A stretch of 64,000 bases of DNA from Ciborinia camelliae (lineage: Eukaryota; Ascomycota; Leotiomycetes; Helotiales; Sclerotiniaceae): assembly GCA_025890175.1 (NCBI GenBank), contig JANPYM010000002.1, forward strand, positions 1,750,091-1,814,090, in the 5' to 3' direction. Position 1 is the stretch's first letter, and each line of letters opens with the position of its first letter. Under the pieces are notes generated by a model. That model did not search any database. It saw only the letters and a program-made list of their open reading frames with translations, and was not told where the DNA came from. The position numbers were made by a program, and so were the translations under genes. Shown piece after piece: positions 1 to 12,225 of the stretch.

Positions 1-768
1 CGGGGTTCTTTCTACGTTTAGTTGTCATACTATTTCCATGATGAAGAAGATGGAGAGAAATTTTGTGCAAGAGTTAGGAGGGAAAACTGTTTCCGAATAA
101 AAGACTTTAGCAGGCAGGAATGCGAATATGAAACGGAGTGTTTGTTCGACCATCATAGAGTTGTTGATATCATACATGATTCTCGGAGGACTGATAGGTT
201 CTCTAGAAGTCGGCTTGAATAAGGTTACCTAGTAGTAGTTCTCAAATTCTCATGATTTGACCTATATCACGTTTTATTTGAAGACCATGTTAGAACACAA
301 TAATTAGTATAGTATATAGAGACCTCGGGATGAAAGACTATACTATCTAGGTAGCTTGGCACTGCGGATTGTGGTAACCTACTTTTTGTGACTGTCTTTG
401 GCGGGGTTCTCCAGCTGTGACGTTTCCATGCCTCGGGGTAAAGCGGCCGCTTCAGAAAAATACCTACTAGGTACTCCGTCAAACATCTTTGTCGCTCATA
501 CTCTCTCTCACTCTCACTCTCCCATCTAAACATATCGAATCATTATGAGTCATTATCTTGGTTATTGAGTTTCCAGTCTATATTATTCGAAGCTTACAGA
601 TAAATATCTACCGAGTCATCACCCTCCCATTAAACAACTTAATTCATCCTTTAAACAAAATTGTCCCAGATAGGCAGACTCGACAGGAGATAAAAACTTT
701 CTGCGCATATAAATTTCCATCTAATATTCATTTGAATTAGACACACATATCTTAGATTCATTTACAGG
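1..768. other. Upstream spacer, no gene recognised
   Basis: No reading frame here has family character. The last part, just before the ATG at 769, is the presumed promoter and leader of the EFL1 gene, with pyrimidine-rich stretches around 490-530. The end of a neighbouring gene beyond the window edge cannot be excluded. Confidence 0.5.
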
Positions 769-3700
769 ATGCCGATTGTCAATCCGGAAAAGCTAGTTGC
801 TCTGCAGCAAAATGCGCAGGACATTAGAAATGTAAGTCGGTGGCGGGGTAGATTTTGTGTTAGGACTCCCAATGCTAACAATATACTCTCAAGATATGCA
901 TATTAGCCCATGTTGTAAGTATATACCCTCTTTTTATGTTTCTTTTCGCATTGCTAATATTCCTAGGATCATGGGAAAACTTCCCTTTCAGACGCCTTGA
1001 TTGCCACAAATGGCATTATCTCCCCAAAACTCGCGGGTAAAATACGATACCTCGACTCTCGACCAGATGAACAGACGCGCGGGATTACTATGGAATCATC
1101 TGCCATATCATTATTCTTCTCGATGTTAAGACGAAATGCACCAGATGCTACACCCGAACAAAAAGAATACTTGATCAATTTGATAGACTCGCCAGGGCAT
1201 ATCGATTTCAGCAGTGAGGTATCAACTGCCTCGCGGTTATGCGATGGCGCTGTTGTTTTGGTGGATGCTGTCGAGGGAGTTTGTAGTCAGACTGTTACTG
1301 TTCTGAGACAGACATGGGTAGAACATATGAAACCTCTGTTGGTTATTAACAAGATGGACAGACTTATTACAGAACTGAAGATGACCCCTGCGGAAGCATA
1401 TACGCATTTGAGCAAACTATTGGAGCAAGTCAATGCTGTACTCGGAAGTTTTTTCCAGGGTGAGAGAATGGAGGAAGACTTGAACTGGAGAGAGAAAGTC
1501 GACGAGAGAATTGCCGCAGCCGCTGCGAAAGAACAAGAACGATCAGAAAATGATGGAAGTACCTCGATTGATACCGAGACTATTAACGAATTTCAAGAAA
1601 GGGATGATGAGGATATTTACTTTGCACCAGAGAAAAATAATGTCATATTTAGCAGTGCCATTGATGGATGGGCATTCACGGTTAGACAATTCGCCAGCTT
1701 ATATGAGAAGAAATTAGGAATCAAGAGAACCGCAATGGAAAAAGTATTATGGGGAGATTTTTACCTGGATCCGAAGACCAAAAAAGTCCTCGGGCCAAAG
1801 CATCTTAAAGGGCGAAATTTAAAACCATTGTTCGTGCAATTAGTTTTGGAACAGGTTTGGGCTGTGTATGCAGCAACAACGGGCGGTGATAGCGGGAGGG
1901 GGTTCGTGGATTTCTATCTCTCCTTAAACTTGTTTATATATCTAATCTTATGCAATTTACTCTCCAATTCTAACTCAAGTCCATTTAGTGATCCTGCCAT
2001 GACAGAGAAGATTACAAAGTCATTAAACATTACTTTACCTCCACATGTTACACGTTCCCGCGATCCACGAGCTATTCTCACGACATTATTTTCGGCATGG
2101 CTTCCGTTATCAACGGCACTACTAGTTTCCGTCATTGAATCTTTACCCGCTCCTCCTGTCGCTCAAGAAGGGAGACTACCAGCTCTTATCGACGCATCTC
2201 CAGGAGCATCTCATGTAGATCCAAAAGTTAGGGAAGCAATGATTAACTTCAAAACTTCAAAGGAAGAACCCGTTGTGGCCTATGTGAGTAAGATGGTTTC
2301 GATACCAGAGAGCGAACTTCCTGAAAATAAGCGACGAGGGGGTGCTCTAAGTCCTGAAGAAGCCCTAGAGATGGGCCGTCGAAAGCGAGCCGAGATCGCA
2401 AGACAACAGGCTTTGGAAGCAGCCTCTGGATCTGTGGATGGAGTATCTGATGCACTTGGAGCAGTAAATCTTGATGAGCCTGCCGAAGAAGAGAAGAAGA
2501 CCGACCCAGAACATCTAATAGGTTTTGCACGAATATATTCCGGGACCTTATCTGTAGGGGATTCTATCTATGTACTACCGCCAAAGTTCTCCCCTGCACA
2601 CCCACACAATAGTCCTGAGCCACAAAAGGTTACAGTCACTGCGTTATACTTACTGATGGGCCGTGGGTTAGAGCCACTCACTTCTGTTCCAGCTGGTGTT
2701 GTCTTTGGTATCGGAGGTCTTGAAGGCCATATTCTCAAATCCGGAACCCTCTGCAGTCAATTAGAAGGTAGTGTCAACCTCGCAGGAGTCAACATGGGTT
2801 CTCAACCTATCGTTCGTGTCGCCTTAGAACCAGCTTGGCCTGGAGATCTCGATAAGATGATTCGAGGTCTAAAGCTACTCGTTCAAAGTGACCCTTGTGC
2901 TGAGTACGAACAATTCGCAAGTGGGGAACATGTTCTACTCACAGCAGGAGAATTGCATTTAGAGCGTTGTTTGACAGATCTTCGCGAAAGATTTGCCGGG
3001 TGTGATATTCAAGCAGGAGAGCCGATTGTTCCGTATCGAGAAACCATTGTTAGAGCTGAAGATATGAAACCTCCAGCAAATAAGGAGCTTGGAAGAGGTG
3101 TTGTTGTGTTATCAAGTACATCAAAACAGATCACGATTCGATTACGTGTAAGACCTCTTCCAGTGGAGGTTACCGAATTTTTGGGCAGGAACGCCGGTGC
3201 CATCAAGAGACTCTATTCTGATCGTCAAGCCGAAAAAAATAGCAAGAAAGTCGAGGAGGATTCTACCCAAGAGTCAACGGAACAAGAAGATGTTGATGAA
3301 GTGTTGGGAGGTGAGAAAGTCTTGTCGTTAGCTGAGTTTAAGGAAGAACTCCAAAAAACCTTCGAAGGGGTAAAGGGTCAAAAAGATATTTGGGCTTCAG
3401 CTGTAGATCAAATTACTGCTTTCGGTCCACGAAGAACTGGGCCCAATCTTCTGATTGACTCCACAGCCGATGGAATCCTTGGAAAATTGTAAGTTTCATT
3501 CGATTTATATATTAGTTAAATATGCTAACGTTATCAAGCCTCCGCGAAGACACTACTGCAGACTCCCAACAATCAGCAGCTCAAACCCAAACCCTCCAAG
3601 CCCGCTCCTTTTCTGATAAGATCAGCTATGCTTTCCAACTCGCCACTGCCCAAGGACCCCTATGCAATGAACCCATTCAAGGAATTGCCGTTTTCCTTGA

Positions 3701-4324
3701 AGACGTCTCCGTAGCCCCTTCTACCGACGATGAATCATCCACTCGTGATAGCTTTGGTCGACTGACTGGTGAAGTGATTAAAACCGTCCAACAAGCTATT
3801 AAACAAGGCTTCCTGGATTGGTCACCGAGACTTATGCTTGCTATGTACTCGTGTGAAATTCAGGCCAGTAGTAAGTTATTCATTTACATTCGCCACACTG
3901 CATTGGGAAAGAAATACAAGAGACTAATACAAACCCAACAGCTGAAGTCCTCGGCCGCGTTTACGACGTGCTCACCCGTCGCCGCGGACATATCCTCTCG
4001 GAATCCCTCAAAGAAGGTACCCCTTTCTTCACCATTGTATCGCTCCTTCCCGTCGCCTTATCCTTTGGATTTTCGGATGAAATACGCAAACGCACATCCG
4101 GAGCAGCTAGCCCTCAACTCATCTTCCAGGGTTATGAGGTTCTTGATGAAGATCCTTTCTGGATACCGTTTACGGAGGATGATCTTGAAGATCTTGGAGA
4201 GTTGGCGGATAAGGAGAATGTGGCGAAGAAATATATGGATGGGGTGAGAAGGAGGAAGGGGTTGAGGGTTGAGGGGGAGAAATTGGTGAGGGATGCAGAG
4301 AAGCAGAAAACGTTGAAGAGATAG
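769..4324 (+). CDS. EFL1: EFL1/RIA1-type ribosome biogenesis GTPase (elongation factor 2-like)
   Basis: Cytoplasmic GTPase that, with the Sdo1/SBDS protein, releases the anti-association factor Tif6 from pre-60S subunits (family knowledge). Deduced exons: 769-831, 894-914, 967-3488, 3539-3870, 3942-4324. The first two exons complete the P-loop: AHVDHGKT spans residues 26-33. Also visible are the G2 region RGIT (66-69), DSPGH (102-106) and NKMD (156-159), followed by EF2-like domains and a C-terminal EF-G-like fold ending in basic residues. The start at 769 is chosen because ATG plus 21 codons runs into a clean GTAAGT donor. Exon 3 probably hides an 87-base in-frame intron at 1902-1988; removing it gives 1077 rather than 1106 residues, both near the yeast length of about 1110. 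Identity is very likely; the exact 1.9-kb splice is uncertain. Confidence 0.93.
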
Positions 4325-4907
4325 ATGGAAAGTATGAGGCTAGGTAGAAGCTATTTCGGGTAGCGGAAAAGAAGATCCATGTGAATGATGTTACAATTAT
4401 GGGTCACCTAGTAGTCTATCCCATCCGTTTAAAGCTCAAGGTTTTCAGTTGTGCAAGAACTTTTCGATTGACATTAAGCGTCTCAATTTGTACGACCATA
4501 TTCGGGGAGTAATTAGTATCACTGGTATGACATTAGCGTCAGTAATAGAGTCTAGTGACTAGTACAACTAACTCGGAACTCCATAAATCTCCAGTGTCTC
4601 TTAACCCTCTGCATCACTTACCCCGCCTCAGTGTAACCATATACCACAGACTTTTGCTCACCTACCACTTAGCTATTCACGATATGTGCACAATGCATGG
4701 CATATTACTTTACATACGCCCGATGGTGTAAAGAATGATTCGTGGCAAAGCAGGAATGGCTTACATTGAGGCAACTTTCGCGTCGGCTGAGGGTGGATCA
4801 TCTTGCAACTTATTCACTTTAAACTCATGAAAGACTGCTTTATACCTCGTTTTGGTTCCACGCCATAATATCCATATCTACAAGTCAAGTCCTAATCTGA
4901 AAGGAAG
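4325..4907. other. Spacer between EFL1 and the terpene cyclase gene
   Basis: It contains the EFL1 3' untranslated region and the promoter of the downstream cyclase. No coding or RNA gene was seen, and no obvious repeat. Confidence 0.5.
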
Positions 4908-5882
4908 ATGGCGGCCACATCCACGCTTAACGAATCGTCCCTTGACCGGGACTCTGTGACCAAGACTCAATTTGAGACTGTCATTCGAAAACTACTTCAA
5001 GACATATCATACAAGCCTCGTCTACTGTCTCGGGATCTCATTTTAGAAAAATTTGTCCTTGAGTATTTCTTGGAATTGGGGCGTCTTCAGCACCTCGATC
5101 TACAGAAAATTACCCAGATTTCCAAGCTAACAGTGGACGCCACGCTCTTACTCTATATGTGGCACGACAAGGAGCCGCAAAAGATTATAGCCTTGTATCT
5201 TGGGTACTTTTATATCATTGACGATTACGCTCATGACCTCCTTCCCAATTTGCGAGCGTTTCGCCGGAATCTCTTGGCTGGAAAGTCTAATGGGCCCCTG
5301 CTGGATGAGTTAGTGAGGTTTCTGGTACAATTCGACGACTGTTATGGATCATTCACGGCCGATTTCATATTTAGTGGTACCCTCGAGTTCATTACCGTGG
5401 CCGTCTTTGAATGTGAGATGGAGGGAAAACTCCAATGTCATCCAGACGCCCCCGACTTCCCCCGTTATTTTCGCTCCAAGACTGCAATCGCGGAAGCCTT
5501 CATCAAGTTTTTATGGCCGGAAAAATCTTTCCCAGAAGCAACTTGTCTGCAACACTGTCTCCAAGCTACTCCCGATCTCACTGAAATCACGGGGATGATA
5601 AATGACACACTTTCATTCTACAAGGAGTCGATAGTTTCGACTGAACGAAACAACTACGTGTACAACTATGCTGCAGCGCATGGAATTACGGCGCATAAAG
5701 CTCTAGAGATCGTTGCCGGTAGTCTGATGGAGTGTGTTAGAAGACTGAGATCGTTGTTTTGCTCGGAACCGGAAATGCTGAAAGTCATGAATGGTTATGT
5801 AGGAGGCATCTTTGCAATGCATGCTTTACCTCGCTACCGCCTTTCCGAATGCGATCTTCCGGAATTACTCAGGCAGAGTTAG
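4908..5882 (+). CDS. Trichodiene synthase-like class I sesquiterpene cyclase
   Basis: Predicted to ionise a prenyl diphosphate (probably farnesyl diphosphate) and cyclise it to a sesquiterpene. Intronless, 324 residues, slightly shorter than typical trichodiene synthases (about 375-385). The aspartate-rich motif is IDDYAHD (D105, D106, D110). The NSE/DTE magnesium motif is NDTLSFYKE at 232-240 (N232, S236, E240), and the late RY pair at 309-310 matches the basic motif near the family C-terminus. The spacing and the text between motifs (LWPEKSF, VYNYA) follow the TRI5/longiborneol-synthase group. The product cannot be deduced. About 1 kb downstream, in the same direction, lies a second terpenoid-type enzyme, suggesting a small biosynthetic locus. 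No P450 or transporter is visible beside it, so it is not a full classical cluster in this window. Confidence 0.85.
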   Translation: MAATSTLNESSLDRDSVTKTQFETVIRKLLQDISYKPRLLSRDLILEKFVLEYFLELGRLQHLDLQKITQISKLTVDATLLLYMWHDKEPQKIIALYLGYFYIIDDYAHDLLPNLRAFRRNLLAGKSNGPLLDELVRFLVQFDDCYGSFTADFIFSGTLEFITVAVFECEMEGKLQCHPDAPDFPRYFRSKTAIAEAFIKFLWPEKSFPEATCLQHCLQATPDLTEITGMINDTLSFYKESIVSTERNNYVYNYAAAHGITAHKALEIVAGSLMECVRRLRSLFCSEPEMLKVMNGYVGGIFAMHALPRYRLSECDLPELLRQS

Positions 5883-6881
5883 GATAGCTAGAGCTGAGAG
5901 CGAATGGTAAAGGAGAAAGACGCTTGGGAGTTATTCAAGCGTCTGAAAAGTGTTGTGCCGGATAGTTTTCTTATTCAAATCATCTACTATTTTACTACAC
6001 TACGAAATCATATTGTATAATTGTATGGCTCAATTTTGAAATATATATATCTCCAAAAGTTTCCTATAACCTTGATAACACTTAGTTCATACATTTAAAG
6101 GTTTCAAAATTTCCATTTTTTTCCCCTTAAGTACTTTGTATGATGGGAATAGCTTCAAAGCATAGAAGTTGGGAGACGAGGGTGAGTGGTAGGATGTGGG
6201 CGGGACAGTGGCTAAAAGGGGGACCGAAACAGGTTTAAGGAGCTAGAAAATAAGTGGTTTTGGTTGGTTTCTAGCTTCCCACGCATTCGAAGAGCTGGAA
6301 TCAGAAAATAGTGACTATATACGGTCATGTGGCACATCTAGGATGTACGTTTTCATCAACCATGTGCCCACAATTCCCTTAGGGTTTGCAGCTTGTAAAC
6401 TCAACAGTGCTGTTTATGATATGTGATATGATTGTGGCTAGCTAATCTGGACATCGCACGGAAGATTAAGATATGCAAACGCAATCATGCAGATCTGTGT
6501 ATGGCCAACAGGTCTCTGTACTCCCCAATACAAGACGCCGTGAAACGAATAAAATCATTGTTATCGGAGGACTTGCAAGAAATCGGTAAAAATATTTTGC
6601 TAATTTTTATATTTATTTGAAAGTAGTGAAGAATCGCTTTGGTAGGCGTGTTTGCGTATTTCGACCTTTTCAATTGTCTAGTACTGTACCTCATGCATAT
6701 TCTATTTCGTATAGCGGACTTCAGGATTATAAACATATATTAGTGTCGTAGTAGAAGCAAAATTCACCGATCTCCCCAAATCAACACTTTCATATTTAAC
6801 TGCTCAGAAGAAAAAAGAGATTTAGGAAAAAGTACTGCCGGCTAGTAATGCTAATTCTCAATCGCGTCTGTTAACTTAACC
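5883..6881. other. Spacer between the two terpenoid genes
   Basis: About 1 kb, AT-leaning, holding the 3' end of the cyclase transcript and the promoter of the HAD-cyclase fusion. No conserved coding signal was seen. Confidence 0.5.
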
Positions 6882-8580
6882 ATGGCCGATACACCCACCC
6901 AAGGCTTTAACACTATCATCTTCGACTTGGGAGGTTTCTTGATCGAAATTCCTCCTCAGATACCCAAAGCCACAGAATCAACGTCCAAACCGTCCCTCAG
7001 ACGCCTAATGTCAACATCTATTTGGATACACTATGAATGTGGTGAGATCGAAGAAATTCAATGCTATGAAATGCTAGGGAAGAAATTTGGTGTCCCCCAA
7101 TCTGAAATCACAAGACTTATCTCTGAAGCTAGGGCTACATTCAAATACGACGCATCTGTACTATCCTGGATCCGCCAGCTGAAAGAAGCAACAAACGGAT
7201 CTTTGAAAATCATTGCTCTATGGCGGGTCTCGGTCCCAGACCATTCCGCCCTTCGTGCACGTTGGGGAGATGAACTTTTCTCAATCTTCGACGAAATCTT
7301 TATCTCTTCTGAAGTTGGTATCCGCCAGCCTGAATTAGGATTCTATCGTCATGTTCTTGAAGCAACTGGACGGGACCCCCAGAAAATAATCGTTGTAGAT
7401 AGTGATTTTCAAAATCTCATCACGGCGTGCTCATTAGGCATGCATACAATCCTCTACAAAACCTTGCCGGCACTCTCCAGAACAATAAAAAACATTCTCT
7501 ACGATCCTGTGGTCCGAGGAAATTCGTTCCTGAATCGCAATGCGAAACAATTACATACAACAAGTGATTGCGGTGTTACTCTCTTGGAAAATTATGTACA
7601 GTTACTAATTTTGGCAGTCACTGGAAATGAGTATGCTTGCCTTCCAAATCACTTTAGTCCGGCAGAGGTGAAGCAAGTATTAATCATTCCGCGTCAGGAA
7701 CCTCATTGTACTCCAGAAACCAGATTACATCCACCGAAAAGTCTGGAACTTTTACATAGGTGCGTTGAGCCTCGCTCCTTCTCATACTGCACCCTCAGAA
7801 CTTCTTGGAAAAGTATGCTGAAATCGTTTCAGAAAAGCCAAGTTTCACCAATATGAATTCACCAGATGACCTTGATACCACCTCTTTAGCACTGCAGATC
7901 ATGCCTCCCGATGACACCATAGTCTACTCGATGCTAGACGAAATGCTGACCTATGTGAACCCTGATGGAATCCCATATGTAAACAATCCTAGCAAGAAAC
8001 TAAAGAAGCAGATGCTGATCGAAAATCTTCTCAGGTATACTATGATCACACCCGACCACGGGTCGACCCAGTATGTTGCCTGAGTGTGCTCACTACATTC
8101 CATATCTGCAATCGTGGGCACCAGATGCAGAAAGCGCGCGATTGGGTGTATAATATTCTCTTACACCGGGCATATTTATCCGGGACATACTATTACCGGA
8201 CCGCCGAATGGTTTTTATTCTGGCTTCACCGTTTTGTAAAACATGCAATCAAATACCCCACCGTGCAAGAAAAATTCAAAATCCTTCTCAAGAAGCGAAT
8301 CCAGGAGCGTGTTGGTGCTCCGGGTGATGCACTTGCGCTTGCAATGCGGCTCACCATCTGTCACTCAATGGAAGTGCCAAATTATCAGGATCTGAAAACG
8401 CTGAAAGAGCTGCAGGAAGAGGATGGGGGCTGGGAGTCGGGGCATATGTATACCATTCCGATTGTTGGTAAGGAAGTATATGACCGAGGGTTCACGACTG
8501 CTCTTGCTATTCAGGCTATTCAGGAAGAACGAGGGCTTGATAGTAGTCAGAGTGTTGGTGGAGAACTAGGGCCTGTATAA
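6882..8580 (+). CDS. HAD/class II terpene cyclase fusion, drimane-type (AstC-like)
   Basis: Deduced exons 6882-7676, 7799-7978 and 8035-8580 give 506 residues. The N-terminal part is a HAD phosphatase-like domain: FDLGG at 14-18 (D15 nucleophile position), GIRQPE near 146-151 and VVDSD at 171-175. The second part carries DLDTTS at 289-294, the DxDTT-type acid motif of protonation-initiated (class II) cyclases, then VDPV, and a QW-like QEEDGGW motif near the C-terminus. This order matches fungal HAD-type cyclases such as Aspergillus AstC, which makes drimanyl diphosphate. The second Asp of the HAD DxD motif is Gly and the motif-III Lys-Pro is Arg-Gln-Pro, so phosphatase activity is doubtful. 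The splice junctions restore YYDHTRPRVDPV, which is why I join frames that would otherwise look like three genes. The 122-base first intron is the least certain (alternative donor at 7668). Confidence 0.8.
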
Positions 8581-10555
8581 GGAGTTGCCACTTTAACTAT
8601 ACAGTTATGCCTATCACTACCTATTGTTTCCTCTTTTACATCTATTCCTCTCCTTCCAGTTCGCGCATTAATCTCTTGATCCTTTTGATCCTTGGCTTTG
8701 TAAGGAATCACAAGATGTTATACTACAATAAAACACTCGTATATCTATTCCCATTCTCGCCCACTCCCACAAAAAAAAACACATCGCTTCCAATACAACA
8801 ATGACGGAGATATTTGTTCTGTATGATCTGATAAGGTACACGATACCTAGTATATGGCGTAAGCGATCAACCTTATATAAACGACTAGGTTACTATCCCC
8901 CTCGAGAGATTACCATGATGTCTATTTACACGTACCCCAGACAACTTCTAGAACGATGAGCCATCGACCAAGTGTTCAATTCAACAGCCATGAAACATGA
9001 TAGAGTGAAAATCAAATAACCTCTTTGAATCTACACATATATCTAGATGAATACCAGCCCCCAATCCATCCATCCCACTTGCATATACCCGTGCATAAAT
9101 AATCACTCACATGAGCCTCAAACCATGCATGCCATGCATGCAGAATATGTGACGAATGGATGATAATTGAATTTGGGCATTCGAGGTGCAAGGAACCTAG
9201 AGATCGATCTCTATAAGCCCGATACTCCTAAGGACTCATGTGACATTGAGCAATTTTCCAAACCACCAGGGTGACAGTCGTCGGACTTCATGTTGTAATT
9301 GGGCTCGAATCGCGTAACTGTGTGATTATTGGATCGACGTAGTTGATAATACATCTCATGAAATCTAATTACCGCCATAATATACCCCTTAACGATGCAA
9401 TCGCTGTATAGACTTCATTTTCTAGGGGAATTGAGTCAGGCGCTTTTATTGTTGGGGAGATGGATTCCTGCTCAACATCCATTGGATCCTGTTTTGCTGC
9501 ATTCCATCCACTGCGCTATATTCCTTGGCGTTATATTCTGTGGTATTGTATATTGCACCGTGATACTGTAATAAACTGCCCAGTATATCATGGCACATTA
9601 TCCCGTTGCGTTTTGGGTGGTGAAGTGATGATGCATGAAGGTTGTAAGAAGACTCTATAACCTCACCTACTTTGCTTTGTTGTCATGACCGCATTGTAAC
9701 AGTAGCTCAAATCCGCAACAAGTTCTCGATCAAATTATTTATGCCTCTTGTACCTCTCACATTCATTCCCTTCGATTCCGCTATACTCTATCTGCACCAA
9801 TAGCCTTTTATGGATATCGGTATACCCATATTCATAGATTGAGCCATATCAATAAGTGAATCTACACCACATACATCAGTCAGGTCACTCATCAACTAAA
9901 ACCATCATACTTGTTTCGACACAAGCCACCCTTAAAGGTTCTGCAAAACGCCCTCGCACAAAGACAGCTCATCTTACATTTTGTACTTTCCTATTGCACG
10001 TTAATTATTGGGCTGTCCCTGCTGCAAAATTGATTGCTATTGCATTACACAAAAATTGTATAGGCGGAAGGATCAGGAGACTGAAAAATTCTTCTGTTGC
10101 ACCGTCACTATTGTATTACATATCAGTGATGAGAGTAACGTAAGTTAGTACTGTGGTGAAGCCCTTGATATTATACTAGTACGTTTAAATACCAGTAATA
10201 GTACTCACTGCCTACAATAGATTGCTACTCAATAATTCCAGTGATATGAAATCCAATAGAATATATTAAAACATGCATAGAATAAGGTTATATGCTTTAC
10301 TAGAGAGGGGTGCATAGAAAATGCGCCGTATACTACTTCCATCACCGTTTTACATGGATCCTGCAGTAAAACAATTGTACTATCGAGGAACAGCACTAGC
10401 TGTGCAGAGATCACATCGAATCCAGACATATATGTCTTGCTACTGTTTAAATCTTATATATGGGGGATCTTTCCTCCCACTGCTGTTGATCAATTGCTTC
10501 ATATCAAAACCCAACCATCAAATCTCCAACGAAATTCTAGGCATACTTACCAATC
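8581..10555. other. 2-kb spacer, no gene recognised
   Basis: Short frames only, without codon or family character. A small CATGCATG-type duplication lies near 9125-9142. The last few hundred bases are the likely promoter of the VPS62-like gene. Confidence 0.5.
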
Positions 10556-12225
10556 ATGTCCGAAACCACGACTGGGCCTGAGAAACCACCAGGCACTCAA
10601 GAATACTCTGATAACGCTGTTTATTACTATGGCGATCTTAGCGTTACTTTGACTTCTTCCTACGAATTTCGATGGAACGACAAGAATACAGGGGCAAGCA
10701 GGAAGTTACTTTTTACCACCCACACACCCAAGGAAGCCTCAGGCCTGTGTAAGCAATATTTTGCAGTAATTCTCTGTGCTCCAAATGTTGAGTGTGCAAT
10801 TTTGCAGGGGCGCTGTAGCCACCGCCAGTTACAAAGATCTCAACGGCGTACGGGCTGCGCCCTTATTTGGGCAGAATCCAAATACGAACCCAGCTCGTCC
10901 GGCTGTTGCAGCACCGATCGGCTGGCAGTCAATCTGGATAGATAAAGGTAGCCACGGAAAATACGACTGTGCAATCTGGAGGCCCACTGCCCCTCCTGGC
11001 TATGTAGCTCTGGGTGATGTTGTTACAAACAGTTACTACTCGATGCCTACCGGTGACGGTTATATTTGGTGCTTACGATCGGATCTTGTGAAGCTCGCAC
11101 ACTACGACGCAAGCCCCTTTTACACCGACGTTGGCACTGGCGCAGACGCTAACCTCTCCGCTGTAAGCTTAATCGGTTACCTAACTCTGTCCCCGATCTC
11201 AAACCACTTTTATGTCTCCTCATATGCACTCTTTTTGTTTCCTAATACAGCTTTAACTCCCCATTTTCTTCCAAAATCTTCCTTTGATAGGCAGTGCTGA
11301 CTGCCCGATCTTGCAGTGGGCCGTCAAGCCCGACGGCGTCAGTATCGATGGTTCCGAGAACATCCCTCTCTTGGCCAACAATTTCCGGGGAAGTAAAAAC
11401 TACAGCAAGCCTGATTTGGGCCTCGCCTACGTTCCCGTTTTGCCAGTGTTGAACCAATTCAAAATATTCAATTCCCAGGCGCCGAAGATGTCCCCCGGTA
11501 ACTATTTCAGTGGCGGAGACCAGTTCAATTTCATCGAGCAAGCCCGCGTAACTCTACCCTTTACCTCCTTTTTTGACTGTGAGAACGAACGCTGCCTAGT
11601 TCTCATCAAAAATCCCTTTTGCACAGTAACAAGATCCATTTCTTGGTATGTCGAAGCTGTATGGGTGAATGATGGCCCGAACGAACCCAAGGAAACCAAG
11701 GAAATCAAAACAGGGATAACCAAAACACAAAGTTCCGAGATGTCACAAAGTGCTGGTGTTTCTGTATCAGCTTCAGGAGGGTTTGGGTTGGCTTCGTTTA
11801 GTGCGAATCTTAGTAAGTAACATATCAAAACGCTTTTGTTATTCGGGTCGATCCATAAGTTGGAAGGGGGGGCATTTGTTTCAGGAGATCAAGAAGACCC
11901 TTCTAAAACCTCTCCCTCTTACACCTGTCCTGCATCTTCATAAATCTCCCGTTATTTTAAGATGACTAGAAAAAGGCAATACTGACTTTGTAATCATAAA
12001 GACTACCAATTTACCTCAACAACTTCCCGATCATTCACCGAGTTTATTGAAAAGACCGTTACGAAAGAATATCCGATGAAACCATGGACTGCCAGCGCCT
12101 TGCTTAGCAAGCGTATCTTCGTAAACGCCAAGCGTACGGACGGATCGGAGTCGCTCCATCAGGTCGAACTCACCGCAAACGATGATGTGTACTTTGTCGG
12201 ATGTGATATTCCACATAGCAAGTAA
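10556..12225 (+). CDS. VPS62-family protein (fungal DUF946-like)
   Basis: Deduced exons 10556-10746, 10808-11162, 11317-11812 and 12002-12225 encode 421 residues. The hallmark is the segment with IWRPTAPPGYVALGDV around residues 117-133, followed by DVGTGADANLSAW, which is split by an intron; this is the VPS62 signature (family name from a yeast vacuolar sorting gene; many fungal members are annotated as similar to bacterial insecticidal crystal proteins). The C-terminal part has the TSTTSRSFTEF and EKTVTKEY region expected after a beta-rich repeat domain. No signal peptide is seen. Function is unknown; membrane or toxin-like activity is a name-based guess only. The first donor is GTGTAA, unusual but required by the frame; the third intron (189 bases) ends in a weak CATAAAG acceptor. 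Confidence 0.72.

Noticed and set aside
7805..8083. A separate small gene, with another at 8086-8580
   Set aside because: Joined by spliceable introns, they form the C-terminal cyclase half of the 6882 gene with conserved VDPV and QEEDGGW motifs.
10776..11300. An independent gene starting inside the VPS62 region
   Set aside because: It is exon 2 of the VPS62-like gene read with intron sequence at both ends.
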